This document shows, in pieces, positions 1-8,728 of a stretch of 64,000 nucleotides of DNA. A program made the translations under genes and the position numbers. Where the stretch lies: positions 1 to 64,000 of the forward strand of contig CAYFYY010000008.1 of the NCBI GenBank assembly GCA_964347475.1, given 5' to 3'. Position 1 is the stretch's first letter; the number at the start of each line of letters is the position of its first letter. This stretch comes from GCA-020356105 sp964347475. Lineage in GTDB: Bacteria > Pseudomonadota > Alphaproteobacteria > UBA8366 > JADFVY01. A model generated the notes under the pieces. That model ran no database searches. It saw nothing but the letters and a program-made list of their open reading frames with translations, and was not told where the DNA came from.

Positions 1-54
1 TCAAAATCTGTTGTCCGCAAGGACGTGGGAGTTCGAGTCTCCCCGGGGGCACCA
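1..54 (+). tRNA. tRNA-Leu(CAA), 3' part
   Basis: This is the 3' part of a tRNA cut by the left edge of the window. The first bases fit the anticodon loop (CAA at 2-4), followed by the 3' anticodon stem TCTGT (7-11). A long class II variable arm follows, with stem GTCC/GGAC around GCAA (13-24). The T arm is GGGAG-TTCGAGT-CTCCC (27-43), then the acceptor strand CGGGGGC, a discriminator A and an encoded CCA (52-54). A class II variable arm with anticodon CAA indicates leucine. The 5' half is outside the window. Confidence 0.85.
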
Positions 55-95
55 TTCCTTTCAGACACCGGAATGCCGGCGATGTCCGGCACCGT

Positions 96-611
96 TCAGC
101 CCGCCGGAATGCCGAATGGCGGCGCATAGCGGACCACGCCATCGTCGATGTCGAGGCTGCCGGAGATCAGCTCCAGTGCCATGAACGCATCGCCGGCTTC
201 CGGAACGGGGCAACGAAGTCTCCGTGCCGCGTCGGCCGAGAAACCGAAGCGCGGGTAATACGCTGGATGGCCCAGCACCACCACGGCGGCAATGCCCGCG
301 TTTCGGCATGCCGCCAGCCCCGCCACGACCAGCGCGGAGCCGATGCCCGCGCGCTGACGCTCCGGCAGCACCGCCATCGGCGCCAGCGCCGCCGCTTCAA
401 CCACACGGCCGGGGCTCTCGATCGGCAGGCGGCTGAACAGGATATGGCCGACGATTTTGCCCGCGTCCTCGGCGACCAGTGAGGCGATCACGTACCCTTC
501 GTCGCGCAGCGCATCGACCAGGTTCGTTTCCTCCGACTGCCCGAAGGCAAGTCGGTTGACCGCGCGGATCGCGGGGATGTCGGCCGGCCGCTCCGCCCGG
601 ATCAGCGCCAT
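96..611 (-). CDS. GNAT family N-acetyltransferase (YhbS-like)
   Basis: A 171-residue single-domain GNAT acetyltransferase, which would transfer an acetyl group from acetyl-CoA to an unknown amine. The acetyl-CoA loop RQRAGIGSAL (85-94) fits the Q/R-x-x-G-x-G/A motif. The later stretch VLGHPAYYPRFGF (112-124) is typical of the YhbS/COG3153 branch. The chosen start is the first ATG after the upstream gene; the frame stays open further upstream, but there it is antisense-type sequence inside the dehydrogenase gene. It lies 11 bp downstream of the molybdenum hydroxylase large subunit on the same strand, so it is probably the last gene of that operon. The substrate cannot be deduced. Confidence 0.8.
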   Translation of the reverse strand: MALIRAERPADIPAIRAVNRLAFGQSEETNLVDALRDEGYVIASLVAEDAGKIVGHILFSRLPIESPGRVVEAAALAPMAVLPERQRAGIGSALVVAGLAACRNAGIAAVVVLGHPAYYPRFGFSADAARRLRCPVPEAGDAFMALELISGSLDIDDGVVRYAPPFGIPAG

Positions 612-622
612 CTCCGCTGCCC

Positions 623-2935
623 CTAGCGGCCAGCCGCCGCCTCCCGCAGTGCCCGGACCACCCGCTCCGGGGTGATCGGCAGCTCGAAGATGCGGGTGCC
701 GATGGCGTCGGCGACGGCGTTGGCGATCGCCGGCGCGACCGGCGTGAGCGACGGCTCGCCGATGCCCTTGGATCCGAAGGGCCCCAGGCCGCTGCGCGAC
801 TCGAGAATGATCGACTGCACGCGCGGCATGTCCATCGAGGTCGGCATCAGGTATTCGCTGAACGACGGCGTGACCAGCTTTCCATCCTCGTACAGCAGCT
901 CCTCGCTCAGCGCGTAGCCCTGGCCCTGGGCCGCGCCGCCCTCGATCTGGCCCTCGACCGCGGCCGGGTTGATCGCCTGGCCGACGTCGTGCGCGCCGAC
1001 GCTCTTCAGCACCGTGACCTCGCCGGTCTCGGTGTCGACCGCGACCTCCACCGCGTGCGCACCGTAGGTGTAGTCCGGATGGACCTGGCCCTGGCCGGTC
1101 TCCGGGTCGATCGGGTCGGTGAACGGCGCGCGGAAGATCGCGAGCTCCGAGCGGTGCACGCCCTCTGCGGCGCACAATTTCACGAGATCGACGAAATCCA
1201 GGCTCCGGTCCGGCCGGTCGATGACGAAGGCCTTGTTGCCGGCGAGGTCGACCTCGCCGGGCGCGACGCCGAAGACCTTTGCGGCCCGTTCCACCAGCCG
1301 TTCGCGCACCGCCGTCGCCGCCATCCGGCAGGCGTTGCCCGTCATGTACAGGGCGCGTGTCGCAGTGGTCGTGCCGGCCAGCGGCGTGACCGCGGAATCG
1401 CTGTTGTAGATCGTAACGTCATCGAGCCCGACTCCAAGCAGCTCGGCGGCGATCTGGCCGAGGGCAGAGACTTGGCCGGCACCGATGTCGGTGACGCCGG
1501 ACCGCACGACGACGGTGCCGTCGACCTCGACGCCGACCCAGCATTCGGACGTGTCATGCAGCCAGGTGATACGGCCGTAGGATTGCTGGTACGCAGCGAC
1601 GCCACGGCCGATCCGCACCGCAGGATGTGGCGGCGCGCTGGGCGTCCCGAGAGCTTCCAATGCACGGTCGACGCAGTCCTCGGTCCACACCGCGCTCTGG
1701 ATCGGCACCCCCGTGGCCAGCAGCTCGCCCGTTTTCAGGTAATTCTTGCGGCGGAACTCGATGCGGTCCATGCCCAGCGCCTTCGCCACCTCGTCCATCT
1801 GCTGCTCGTAGGCGATGCAGGCCTGGGCGCCGCCGAAGCCGCGGAAGGCGCTGGTGAACATGTTGTTGGTCGTCACCGCCTTGCCGTCGACGAACAGGTT
1901 GTCGATCCGGTACGGGCCGGGGGCCGCGACGGCCGCATAGAGCAGCACGTAGGGCGACAGGAACACGTAGGCCCCGGCATCGGCGAGCAGCCGCACCTCC
2001 AGCGCCGTGATCTTGCCGTCCTTCGTGACACCGGTCTTGTACGTCATCTTGAACGGATGCCGCTTGCCGTGGCCGAGGAACGAATCCTCGCGCGTGAACT
2101 CGAGCCGCACCGGCCGCCTTGTGTGCATGGCCAGCAGCGCGAGGTAGGTCTCGACCGTTACGTCCTCCTTACCACCGAAGCCGCCGCCGACCAGCGCGCC
2201 GCGGATGCGGATCTTGTTGTGCGGCACGCCGACGGCGTCGGCGATTCCCCGAAAATGCTCGATCACCTGGGTGGCAACGCGGATGTTGACGACGTCGTTC
2301 TCGTCGACCCAGGCCAGCCCGACCTCGGGTTCCAGGAAGGCATGCTCGATGAACTGCGTCCGGTAGGTATTCTCGACGATCAGGTCGGCCGCGGCGAAGC
2401 CTTCGCCGACGTCGCCCTTGCGCATTTTCTGCGATGCCACGATGTTGTCGGCCCCCTGGATCACCGGCGCGCCGGGCTGCAGCGCCGCTTCCGGGTCGAA
2501 GACGCCGGGCAGGGGCTCCAGCTCGTAATCGACGAGCCGCAGCGCCTGCTCCGCGATGTCGCGGCTCTCGGCGGCGATCAAAGCCAGCGGCTCGCCGTAA
2601 TAGCGCACGCGGTCGCGCACCAGGATGGGCTGGCCGGTGTCGCGGCGCTTCTGTCCGGTCTGGCCCGGAATGTCGGTCGGGGCGAGGCGGTCCGGCAGGT
2701 CGGGGCCGGTCAGCACGCAGGCGACGCCGTCGAGGGCGCGCGCCTTCGCGGCGTCGATGCGCGTGAGCCGGGCGCTCGCCTCGGGGCTGCGCAGCACCCT
2801 GGCGTGCAGCATGCCGGGCATCACGTAGTCGCCGGCATAGGGTGTCCGTCCGGCGGCCTTGCCGGGGGCGTCGGTGCGGGTCAGCGCCCGCCCGATCTGG
2901 CGGAATTCGACGTTCGCCGGACTCTGGGTGGTCAT
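623..2935 (-). CDS. Molybdenum hydroxylase large (Mo-cofactor) subunit, xanthine dehydrogenase type
   Basis: 770 residues: the molybdopterin-binding catalytic subunit of a three-subunit xanthine dehydrogenase/CO dehydrogenase family enzyme. The a/b hammerhead domain occupies about residues 20-140 and the Mo-binding domain the rest. Visible motifs are GGGFGGKED (250-258), AFRGFGGAQ (363-371) and GIGEPS near the C-terminus (724-729), whose Glu is the catalytic base in this family. The AFRGFGG loop is the xanthine-dehydrogenase form. The AYxCSFR loop of true form I CO dehydrogenase is absent, so CO oxidation is unlikely. The start at 2935 overlaps the 2Fe-2S subunit stop by 4 bp (ATGA) and has a GGAGG ribosome binding site. 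The substrate, probably an N-heterocycle or aldehyde, is not known. Confidence 0.92.
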   Translation of the reverse strand: MTTQSPANVEFRQIGRALTRTDAPGKAAGRTPYAGDYVMPGMLHARVLRSPEASARLTRIDAAKARALDGVACVLTGPDLPDRLAPTDIPGQTGQKRRDTGQPILVRDRVRYYGEPLALIAAESRDIAEQALRLVDYELEPLPGVFDPEAALQPGAPVIQGADNIVASQKMRKGDVGEGFAAADLIVENTYRTQFIEHAFLEPEVGLAWVDENDVVNIRVATQVIEHFRGIADAVGVPHNKIRIRGALVGGGFGGKEDVTVETYLALLAMHTRRPVRLEFTREDSFLGHGKRHPFKMTYKTGVTKDGKITALEVRLLADAGAYVFLSPYVLLYAAVAAPGPYRIDNLFVDGKAVTTNNMFTSAFRGFGGAQACIAYEQQMDEVAKALGMDRIEFRRKNYLKTGELLATGVPIQSAVWTEDCVDRALEALGTPSAPPHPAVRIGRGVAAYQQSYGRITWLHDTSECWVGVEVDGTVVVRSGVTDIGAGQVSALGQIAAELLGVGLDDVTIYNSDSAVTPLAGTTTATRALYMTGNACRMAATAVRERLVERAAKVFGVAPGEVDLAGNKAFVIDRPDRSLDFVDLVKLCAAEGVHRSELAIFRAPFTDPIDPETGQGQVHPDYTYGAHAVEVAVDTETGEVTVLKSVGAHDVGQAINPAAVEGQIEGGAAQGQGYALSEELLYEDGKLVTPSFSEYLMPTSMDMPRVQSIILESRSGLGPFGSKGIGEPSLTPVAPAIANAVADAIGTRIFELPITPERVVRALREAAAGR

Positions 2936-3420
2936 GAGCGGCCCCTCGCCTCCTTCATTGTCCGGGCGGCCTGCGCGACCGCCTCGAACACCTTGGTGTA
3001 GCCGGTGCAACGGCACAGGTTACCGCTCAGCGCCAGCCGGATGTCGTCCTCGCCGGGATCGGGGTCGTCGTTCAGCAGCGACTGCGCCGCGACGATCAGC
3101 CCGGGCGTGCAATAGCCGCACTGCGCGGCGCCGGTCTCGGCGAACGCCTGCTGCAAGGGATGCGGTTTATCGGCCGTGCCGAGGCCGGCGACCGTGGTGA
3201 TGGCGCGGCCTTCCACGGTCCAGGCGAGGGTCAGGCAACTGTCCACCGCCACCCCGTCGACCAGAACGGCGCAGGCACCGCAGTCGCCCTTTTCACAGCC
3301 GGACTTGACCTCGACATGACCCATGGCGCGCAGCGTCTCGAGGAGCGTGCGGTGCGCCGGAACAGAAACGGTTTCCCGGCGGCCGTTGATGTCCAGCGCA
3401 ATGGTCTTTTCGTTTGCCAT
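2932..3420 (-). CDS. Molybdenum hydroxylase small (2Fe-2S) subunit
   Basis: 162 residues: the electron-transfer subunit with two [2Fe-2S] clusters. The plant-ferredoxin-like N-terminal domain carries Cys42, 47, 50 and 62 (GCEKGDCGAC...SC). The C-terminal four-helix domain carries Cys101, 104, 136 and 138 (CGYCTPG and NLCRC). All eight cluster ligands are present, so the protein looks functional. The start at 3420 is supported by AAGGAG eight bases upstream. It lies 13 bp after the FAD subunit gene and overlaps the large subunit gene by 4 bp. It would pass electrons from the Mo site to FAD. Confidence 0.94.
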   Translation of the reverse strand: MANEKTIALDINGRRETVSVPAHRTLLETLRAMGHVEVKSGCEKGDCGACAVLVDGVAVDSCLTLAWTVEGRAITTVAGLGTADKPHPLQQAFAETGAAQCGYCTPGLIVAAQSLLNDDPDPGEDDIRLALSGNLCRCTGYTKVFEAVAQAARTMKEARGRS

Positions 3421-3433
3421 GACATGTACTCCT

Positions 3434-4294
3434 TCAACGCAGCCGTTCGATGGCCTGGCCGACGAGCCGCCGGACCAGCATATGCACCGTGTGGCGGCGG
3501 TATTCGGCGCTGGCGCGGACGTCGTCGATCGGACTGCACTGCTGCGCCGCCTGCCGTGCCGCGGCATCGATCAGCTCGTCGTCGGGCGTCTCGCCTTCCA
3601 GCATTGCCTCCGCCTCCCGCGCCCGCACCACCGTCGGCGCGACCGCGCCGAGCGCGATGCGCACGCCGCGGCAGGTGCCGTCCGCCCATGCCATGGCCAC
3701 GGCGACGCCGGTCACCGTGATGGCATCGCCCCTGCGCCGAGCCAGCTTGTAGAACAGGTCCGCCGTGCCGGGCCCGCGTTTCGGCCACGCGATCCCGGCG
3801 ATCAGCTCGTCCGGCTGACGCACCGTCTGTTTGTAACCGGTGTAGTAGTCGACCAGCGGGACCGTCCGTGTGTTGGCTCTCGAAATCAGCGTGACCTTGG
3901 CGTCCAGCGCCATCAGCGGCGGCACGAGATCGGCCGCGGGTGAGCCATAGGCGACGTTGCCCGCGACCGTTGCGGTATTGCGCACCATCTGCCCGGCGAA
4001 CAAGCGGGCGGCCTCGACCAGCGAGGCGCCGTGCGTCGCGATCCGCGTGTCGCGCAAAAGGTCGCTCACCGTCGTGCCGGCGCCGATGGCGATGCGGCGG
4101 TCGCGCTCCTCGATCCAGCGCAATCCCTCGAGCCGGGACAGCGAGAGCACGGATGGGGGCCGAGCGCTTCCGGCCCGCATGTCGACCAGCAGGTTGGTGC
4201 CGCCGGCCAGCGGCAACGGCGCGTCGTCCTGCGCCAGCGCCTCCAGCGCCTCCTCCGTGCTGTCGGGAATCTGCAGATCGAACTCACCAAGCAT
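3434..4294 (-). CDS. Molybdenum hydroxylase medium (FAD) subunit
   Basis: 286 residues: the FAD-binding subunit of the same hydroxylase. The pyrophosphate-binding motif AGGTNLL is at 30-36 and the second flavin motif TVAGNVAYGSPAAD at 109-122. A C-terminal CO dehydrogenase flavoprotein domain follows from about 180. The length is normal for the family (280-290). It starts 24 bp after the SDR stop codon and is followed 13 bp later by the 2Fe-2S subunit, giving the order FAD, FeS, Mo. In this family the flavin passes electrons to NAD+, a quinone or a dedicated acceptor; the sequence does not say which. Confidence 0.93.
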   Translation of the reverse strand: MLGEFDLQIPDSTEEALEALAQDDAPLPLAGGTNLLVDMRAGSARPPSVLSLSRLEGLRWIEERDRRIAIGAGTTVSDLLRDTRIATHGASLVEAARLFAGQMVRNTATVAGNVAYGSPAADLVPPLMALDAKVTLISRANTRTVPLVDYYTGYKQTVRQPDELIAGIAWPKRGPGTADLFYKLARRRGDAITVTGVAVAMAWADGTCRGVRIALGAVAPTVVRAREAEAMLEGETPDDELIDAAARQAAQQCSPIDDVRASAEYRRHTVHMLVRRLVGQAIERLR

Positions 4295-4318
4295 GGCTTC
4301 CGCTCCCTTCGCGAAAGT

Positions 4319-5101
4319 TCAGACGTCCCAGCCGCCGTCGACCGCGACCTCCTGCCCGGTCATGTTGCGGCTGTCGTCGCTGGCCAGGAACAGGACCGCA
4401 TTGGCGATGTCCTGCGGAGTCGTCACCCGCCGCAACGCCATGTCCTCGACATATTCGTCATAGACCTGCTCGCGCGTCCAGCCGCGGACCCGCGCCTTCT
4501 CGTCGCACAGCTTCTGCATGCGCGGCGTCTCGACGATCCCGGGGCAGACGGCATTGACGTTGACGTTGTGCGGCCCCGCCTCCAGCGCGACCGTCCGGGT
4601 GATCCCGCGCACCGCCCATTTCGAGGCGCTGTAGGCGGTCCGCATCGGATAGCCGCGCAGTCCGGAGGTGCCGCCGATATTGACGATCTTACCGTATTTC
4701 TGTGCGAGCATCGTCGGCAACACGTGCTTGATCGGCAGGAACGTGCCACGCACGTTGGCGGAGATCACGTCATCGAAATCGGCGACGTCGCTGTCATGCA
4801 CCGGCGTCTCGATTGGGCCGGTGACGCCGGCGACGTTGACGAGGATGTCGATACGTCCGCCGAACGCGTCCTTCGCGGCATCGACCATGGCCTTGACCTG
4901 GTCCTCCCGGGTTACGTCCACCGACACGCAATGCGCTTCGCGGCCCATGCCGCGCACTTCGCTCGCCACCCCTTCCAGTGCCGCCATGTCGCGGGCGCCG
5001 AGCACGATATCCGCGCCCTCGCGGGCGAGGGTCGTGGTGATCGCCGCGCCCATGCCCTTGGCGGCACCGGTGATGATTGCCTTCCTGCCTTCGAGCTTCA
5101 T
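4319..5101 (-). CDS. SDR family NAD(P)-dependent oxidoreductase
   Basis: 260 residues, a classical short-chain dehydrogenase/reductase. The cofactor motif TGAAKGMG is at 11-18, NVAG at 89-92 and the catalytic YSASK at 157-161. Residues at the active-site serine read NIGGTSG (141-147), so the position usually occupied by Ser appears to be Gly144, with Thr145 and Ser146 next to it; one of these may substitute. The start ATG at 5101 was preferred over an upstream open frame because family similarity begins there. It sits 25 bp after hyuB and 24 bp before the FAD subunit, inside one operon. It probably oxidises or reduces an alcohol or keto intermediate of the same pathway. Confidence 0.88.
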   Translation of the reverse strand: MKLEGRKAIITGAAKGMGAAITTTLAREGADIVLGARDMAALEGVASEVRGMGREAHCVSVDVTREDQVKAMVDAAKDAFGGRIDILVNVAGVTGPIETPVHDSDVADFDDVISANVRGTFLPIKHVLPTMLAQKYGKIVNIGGTSGLRGYPMRTAYSASKWAVRGITRTVALEAGPHNVNVNAVCPGIVETPRMQKLCDEKARVRGWTREQVYDEYVEDMALRRVTTPQDIANAVLFLASDDSRNMTGQEVAVDGGWDV

Positions 5102-5126
5102 GCCCCTGCCTCCTTCCGATAACCTG

Positions 5127-6719
5127 TCACTCTTCCGCCCCCGCGCCGCCGTAACCACCGCCACCGCAGCTTTCCACGATGACGCGGTCGCCCCGTGCCA
5201 GTCGCACGTTGGCCTTGCCGGGCAGATCCTCGGCCGTGCCATCGCCACGGACGATGGTCACCCGAAACGGCTCACCGTCCTCGCCGCCCTGCAGGCCGTA
5301 GGGCGGCACCACGCGGCGTTCGAACATCGAGGTCAGCGAGACGTCGTCGACGCGCATACGGTACTCGCGGTGCACGCCGTCGCCGCCGCGATGGCGGCCG
5401 CCGCCGCCGGAGCCGCGCCGCACGGCCTGCCGCGTGACGTCGATAGGATATTCCGCCTCGATGACCTCGGCCGGCGTGTTCATCACGTTCGACATGTGGA
5501 CGCGGACCACCGACGCGCCGTCGCGGTCGGTGCGCGCGCCTTCGCCGCCGCCATGGGTTTCGTACAGGGTCGTCCAGACGCCGTCCTCGCGTCGGCCGCC
5601 GAACAGCAGGAGGCCGGATGTCGTCGGCCCGCCGGCGCTCAGCGCCTCGGGCACCGCCGGCTCGAGCGCCCGGAACACCGCATCGGCGACGCGCTGCGAA
5701 GTTTCGTGATTGCCGCCGACGACCGGCCTGTCGGGGCCCGGGTCGAGCACCGATCCGGGACGCGTGCGCACCTCCAGCGGCCGGTAGCAGCCGCCGCTCG
5801 GCTGGATGTCGGGCCCGACCAGCGCCTTGACGACATAGAACGCCGAGGCGGCGGCGATGAACGGTGTCGTATTCAGCGGCCCGCGCGCGGCATCGCCGCA
5901 GCCGGTGAAATCGAAGACGGCCCGGTCGCCTTCCAGCGTCACCGTCACGCGGATCGGCAGCGGCGCGCCCCCGGCGCCGTCGTCGTCCAGGAAATCCTCG
6001 CCGTCGTAGACGCCGTCGGGCAGCGCCCGCAGCGCCCCGCGCATCTGCGCCTCCGCCCGGTCGTGAATGGCGGCGATCGCCGACTCGACGACGGCCACGC
6101 CGTACTCGTCGAACACCCGTTGCAGGGCACGCTCCGCCGCCCGTGTCGCGGCCATCTGGGCGAGGATGTCACCCTCGCGCTCGTCCGCGCCGCGGACGTT
6201 GGCCAGGATCAGATCGAGAGTCTCGCGATCGGGCCCGTCGCCGGTAAACAGGCGCGTTGGGGCGATGCGCAGGCCCTCCTGCCAGGCATCGGTGGCGCCG
6301 GCGACATAGGATCCCGGAACCGCACCGCCGATGTCGGCCCAGTGCGCCAGGCTGACCGCGAAGGCGCGGATCGCACCGTCCGCGAAGACCGGGCGAATCG
6401 CCTTGACGTCCGGCAGGTGGTTGCCGCCCACCTCCGGCAGGTTGAGGAACCAGACGTCGCCCGGGGCGAGGCGCGCCTTCGGCACGCGTTTGAGGAACTC
6501 CTTTACCGTGAAGCTCATGACACCGAGATGCATCGGGATGTCGCGACCCTGCGCGATCAACTCGCCGTCCGCGTCGGTCAGCGCCGACGACAGGTCGCCG
6601 GCCTCGCGCAGCAGGGGCGAGCGAGCCGAGCGCATCACCACCAGCGACATCTCCTCGGCGATGGCGGTCAGCCCATTGCGGATCACTTCCAGCGTGACCG
6701 GGTCGACGGCAAACGTCAT
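5127..6719 (-). CDS. hyuB: Hydantoinase/oxoprolinase subunit B
   Basis: 530 residues covering the full HyuB family (hydantoinase B/oxoprolinase). With HyuA it forms ATP-dependent ring-opening amidohydrolases such as N-methylhydantoinase and 5-oxoprolinase, or acetone carboxylase-like enzymes. The N-terminus reads DPVTLEVIRNGL, the usual start of HyuB proteins, and the C-terminus ends in a Gly-rich stretch (GGGGYGG) typical of the family. The start codon overlaps the hyuA stop codon by 4 bp, so the two are translationally coupled. The creatinase and sarcosine oxidase genes a few kb away make an N-methylhydantoin (creatinine-derived) substrate possible, but nothing in the sequence proves it. 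Confidence 0.9.
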   Translation of the reverse strand: MTFAVDPVTLEVIRNGLTAIAEEMSLVVMRSARSPLLREAGDLSSALTDADGELIAQGRDIPMHLGVMSFTVKEFLKRVPKARLAPGDVWFLNLPEVGGNHLPDVKAIRPVFADGAIRAFAVSLAHWADIGGAVPGSYVAGATDAWQEGLRIAPTRLFTGDGPDRETLDLILANVRGADEREGDILAQMAATRAAERALQRVFDEYGVAVVESAIAAIHDRAEAQMRGALRALPDGVYDGEDFLDDDGAGGAPLPIRVTVTLEGDRAVFDFTGCGDAARGPLNTTPFIAAASAFYVVKALVGPDIQPSGGCYRPLEVRTRPGSVLDPGPDRPVVGGNHETSQRVADAVFRALEPAVPEALSAGGPTTSGLLLFGGRREDGVWTTLYETHGGGEGARTDRDGASVVRVHMSNVMNTPAEVIEAEYPIDVTRQAVRRGSGGGGRHRGGDGVHREYRMRVDDVSLTSMFERRVVPPYGLQGGEDGEPFRVTIVRGDGTAEDLPGKANVRLARGDRVIVESCGGGGYGGAGAEE

Positions 6720-8728
6720 GGGGCGCCCCCGACATCGATGTGCAGATGGCCGCTCTCGTCGGCGCGCAGCGCGGCACCGGGCGGCAGCACGGTCGTCGAC
6801 CACGGGTCCTCGATGATGGCCGGACCGGCGATCGTCTCGCCGGCCGACAGCATGCCCCGATCCAGGCGGCGCGTCGACACCGGGCCGTCGGGTCCGAACA
6901 CGCAGTCGGCGCTGCCGCCTCCTTCGGGCGCCGCGGTTGCGGCGCATCCCCCGGCGTCGACGGCCGGACGCGGCACCGATACGGTCACCCGCAGCGAGAC
7001 CAGCTCCCAGGACTCGTCCGTCGCGAACCCGTACAGCTGTGCGTGCTGTTCGCGGAAGGCCCGGCCCAGCGCCGCTGGCTCGTCCAGTGCCGGGTCGGAA
7101 ATCTCCACCGCATAGCTCTGGCCACTGTAGCGGACGCCGGCCACGGTCTGCGTTTTCAGCTGATCGGCGTCGTGTCCGGCAACGATCAGCGGCTCGGCGA
7201 GCCGTGTGCGCAGGGCTTCGTGGGCGGACAGCACCTCGCCGGTCCGCCACGACCCGGATTTCATCCGCAGCGTCCGCTGCTGCGCATAGCTCTTTTCGGC
7301 GGCCACGCACCCCAGCGCGGAAAACATGCTGGAATAGGCTGGGATGACCACCCGCGCGATCCCGAACGCGCGCGCCACCGCCACGGCGTGCATCGGACCG
7401 GCACCGCCGAAGGCGATCAGCGTGCAGCCTCGGCCGTCGATGCCCCGCTCCACCGTGATGCGGCCCAGCGCCCGCGTCATATTGGCGTTGGCAACCTGTG
7501 CGATGCCGAGCGCGGCCTGTTCGGGCGAGACCTTCATGGCATCCGCCAGAGGCGCGATGGCATCGCGCGCCGCGTCGGTGTTGAGGCGGATTTCGCCGCC
7601 CAAGGGGCGGTCCGTGGACATGTAGCCGAGCAGCAGATTGGCGTCGGTTACCGTGGGCGCGGTGCCGCCATTGCCGTAGCAGGCCGGCCCGGGATCGGCG
7701 CCCGCGCTGTCCGGGCCGACGGTCAGAGCGCCGTGATCCAGCCGCGCGATCGAGCCGCCACCGGCACCGATCGACTCGACCGCCACCATCGGCTGGCGCA
7801 GCGGCCTGCCGGCCACGGCGCGATCGTTATCGATGTGCGCACGACCGCCGGTGATCAGGCACACATCGGTCGTGGTGCCCCCCATGTCGAAGCTGATGGC
7901 ATGCTCGATGCCGAGGTTCGCGGCGATGCTGCCCGCGGCCGCGACCCCGGCGGCGGGGCCGGACAGCGCCAGGCCCAGCGGCAGATCGCGGAGCGCCGTG
8001 GGCGACGCCATGCCGCCAGCGGAATGGAACATATGGAGCCGCGACCGCCCCGGCTTGGCCGCTTCCAGATCGTCGAGATATCCCGCCACCAACGGCATCA
8101 GGCTGGCGCTCAGCACGGTGGTGGCCGTGCGCTCGTATTCCCGGGCCTCCGGATTGACCCGGCTGGACAGCGCGATGTACGGGACGCGGCCCGCGAGCGC
8201 CTCGGCCAGCGCCCGTTCGTGGCGGTCATTGGCATAGGCGTGCAGCAGCGCCACCGCGACCGCCGACGCTCCGCTCGCGACGGCGGCGTCGACGGCGGCC
8301 TCGATGGCCGGCCGGTGGAGGGGCGTTACGACCTGCCCCGTGTGGTCGAGCCGCTCCGCGACTTCGAAGCGACGCTCCGACGGCACCTGCGGCGCAAGTT
8401 TCGGCGGCAAATCCAACCGGTACAGGTGCAGCCGGTTCTGCCGGCCGATCTCGAGGGTGTCGGCAAAGCCCTCCGTTGCGATCAGCGCGACGTCCGCCAA
8501 TGTGCCCTCAACGACGGCGTTCGTCGCCATCGTGGTGCCGTGGATCAGATCGTCGACATCTTCCCAAGCAAGATCGACGGCGACCAGCGCCGCCACGATG
8601 CCCGAGATCCGATCGCTCGTTCGGGTACGGACCTTCGCCGCCCGCGTCTCGCCGGTCGCACCATTCCGCGCCACCACGTCGATGAAGGTGCCGCCGACGT
8701 CGATCCCCGCCTGCCAGCCGCCGCTCAT
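6716..8728 (-). CDS. hyuA: Hydantoinase/oxoprolinase subunit A
   Basis: 670 residues, the ATPase-fold partner of HyuB. The N-terminal phosphate-binding motif IDVGGTFIDVV starts at residue 9 and is followed by LIHGTTMATNAVVEG (61-75). A second ASKHA-type motif, DMGGTTTDV, lies near residue 290, and the AFGGAGPMHA segment is further on. Its start overlaps the stop codon of the IclR regulator by 4 bp, and its stop overlaps the hyuB start. The order iclR, hyuA, hyuB, SDR, FAD, FeS, Mo is one continuous minus-strand transcription unit with no gap above 25 bp. The reaction is inferred to be ATP-driven lactam or imide hydrolysis. Confidence 0.9.
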   Translation of the reverse strand: MSGGWQAGIDVGGTFIDVVARNGATGETRAAKVRTRTSDRISGIVAALVAVDLAWEDVDDLIHGTTMATNAVVEGTLADVALIATEGFADTLEIGRQNRLHLYRLDLPPKLAPQVPSERRFEVAERLDHTGQVVTPLHRPAIEAAVDAAVASGASAVAVALLHAYANDRHERALAEALAGRVPYIALSSRVNPEAREYERTATTVLSASLMPLVAGYLDDLEAAKPGRSRLHMFHSAGGMASPTALRDLPLGLALSGPAAGVAAAGSIAANLGIEHAISFDMGGTTTDVCLITGGRAHIDNDRAVAGRPLRQPMVAVESIGAGGGSIARLDHGALTVGPDSAGADPGPACYGNGGTAPTVTDANLLLGYMSTDRPLGGEIRLNTDAARDAIAPLADAMKVSPEQAALGIAQVANANMTRALGRITVERGIDGRGCTLIAFGGAGPMHAVAVARAFGIARVVIPAYSSMFSALGCVAAEKSYAQQRTLRMKSGSWRTGEVLSAHEALRTRLAEPLIVAGHDADQLKTQTVAGVRYSGQSYAVEISDPALDEPAALGRAFREQHAQLYGFATDESWELVSLRVTVSVPRPAVDAGGCAATAAPEGGGSADCVFGPDGPVSTRRLDRGMLSAGETIAGPAIIEDPWSTTVLPPGAALRADESGHLHIDVGGAP

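Noticed and set aside
1..54. Integration site (attachment site) at the tRNA 3' end
   Set aside because: No integrase follows and no second copy of the tRNA end was seen in the window.
623..2935. CO dehydrogenase (CoxL)
   Set aside because: The active-site loop is AFRGFGGAQ, the xanthine dehydrogenase type, and the AYxCSFR loop of form I CO dehydrogenase is missing.
989..3001. Long open frame antisense to the Mo subunit gene
   Set aside because: High-GC third positions keep antisense frames open. The sequence has no family resemblance and the minus-strand protein is fully conserved.
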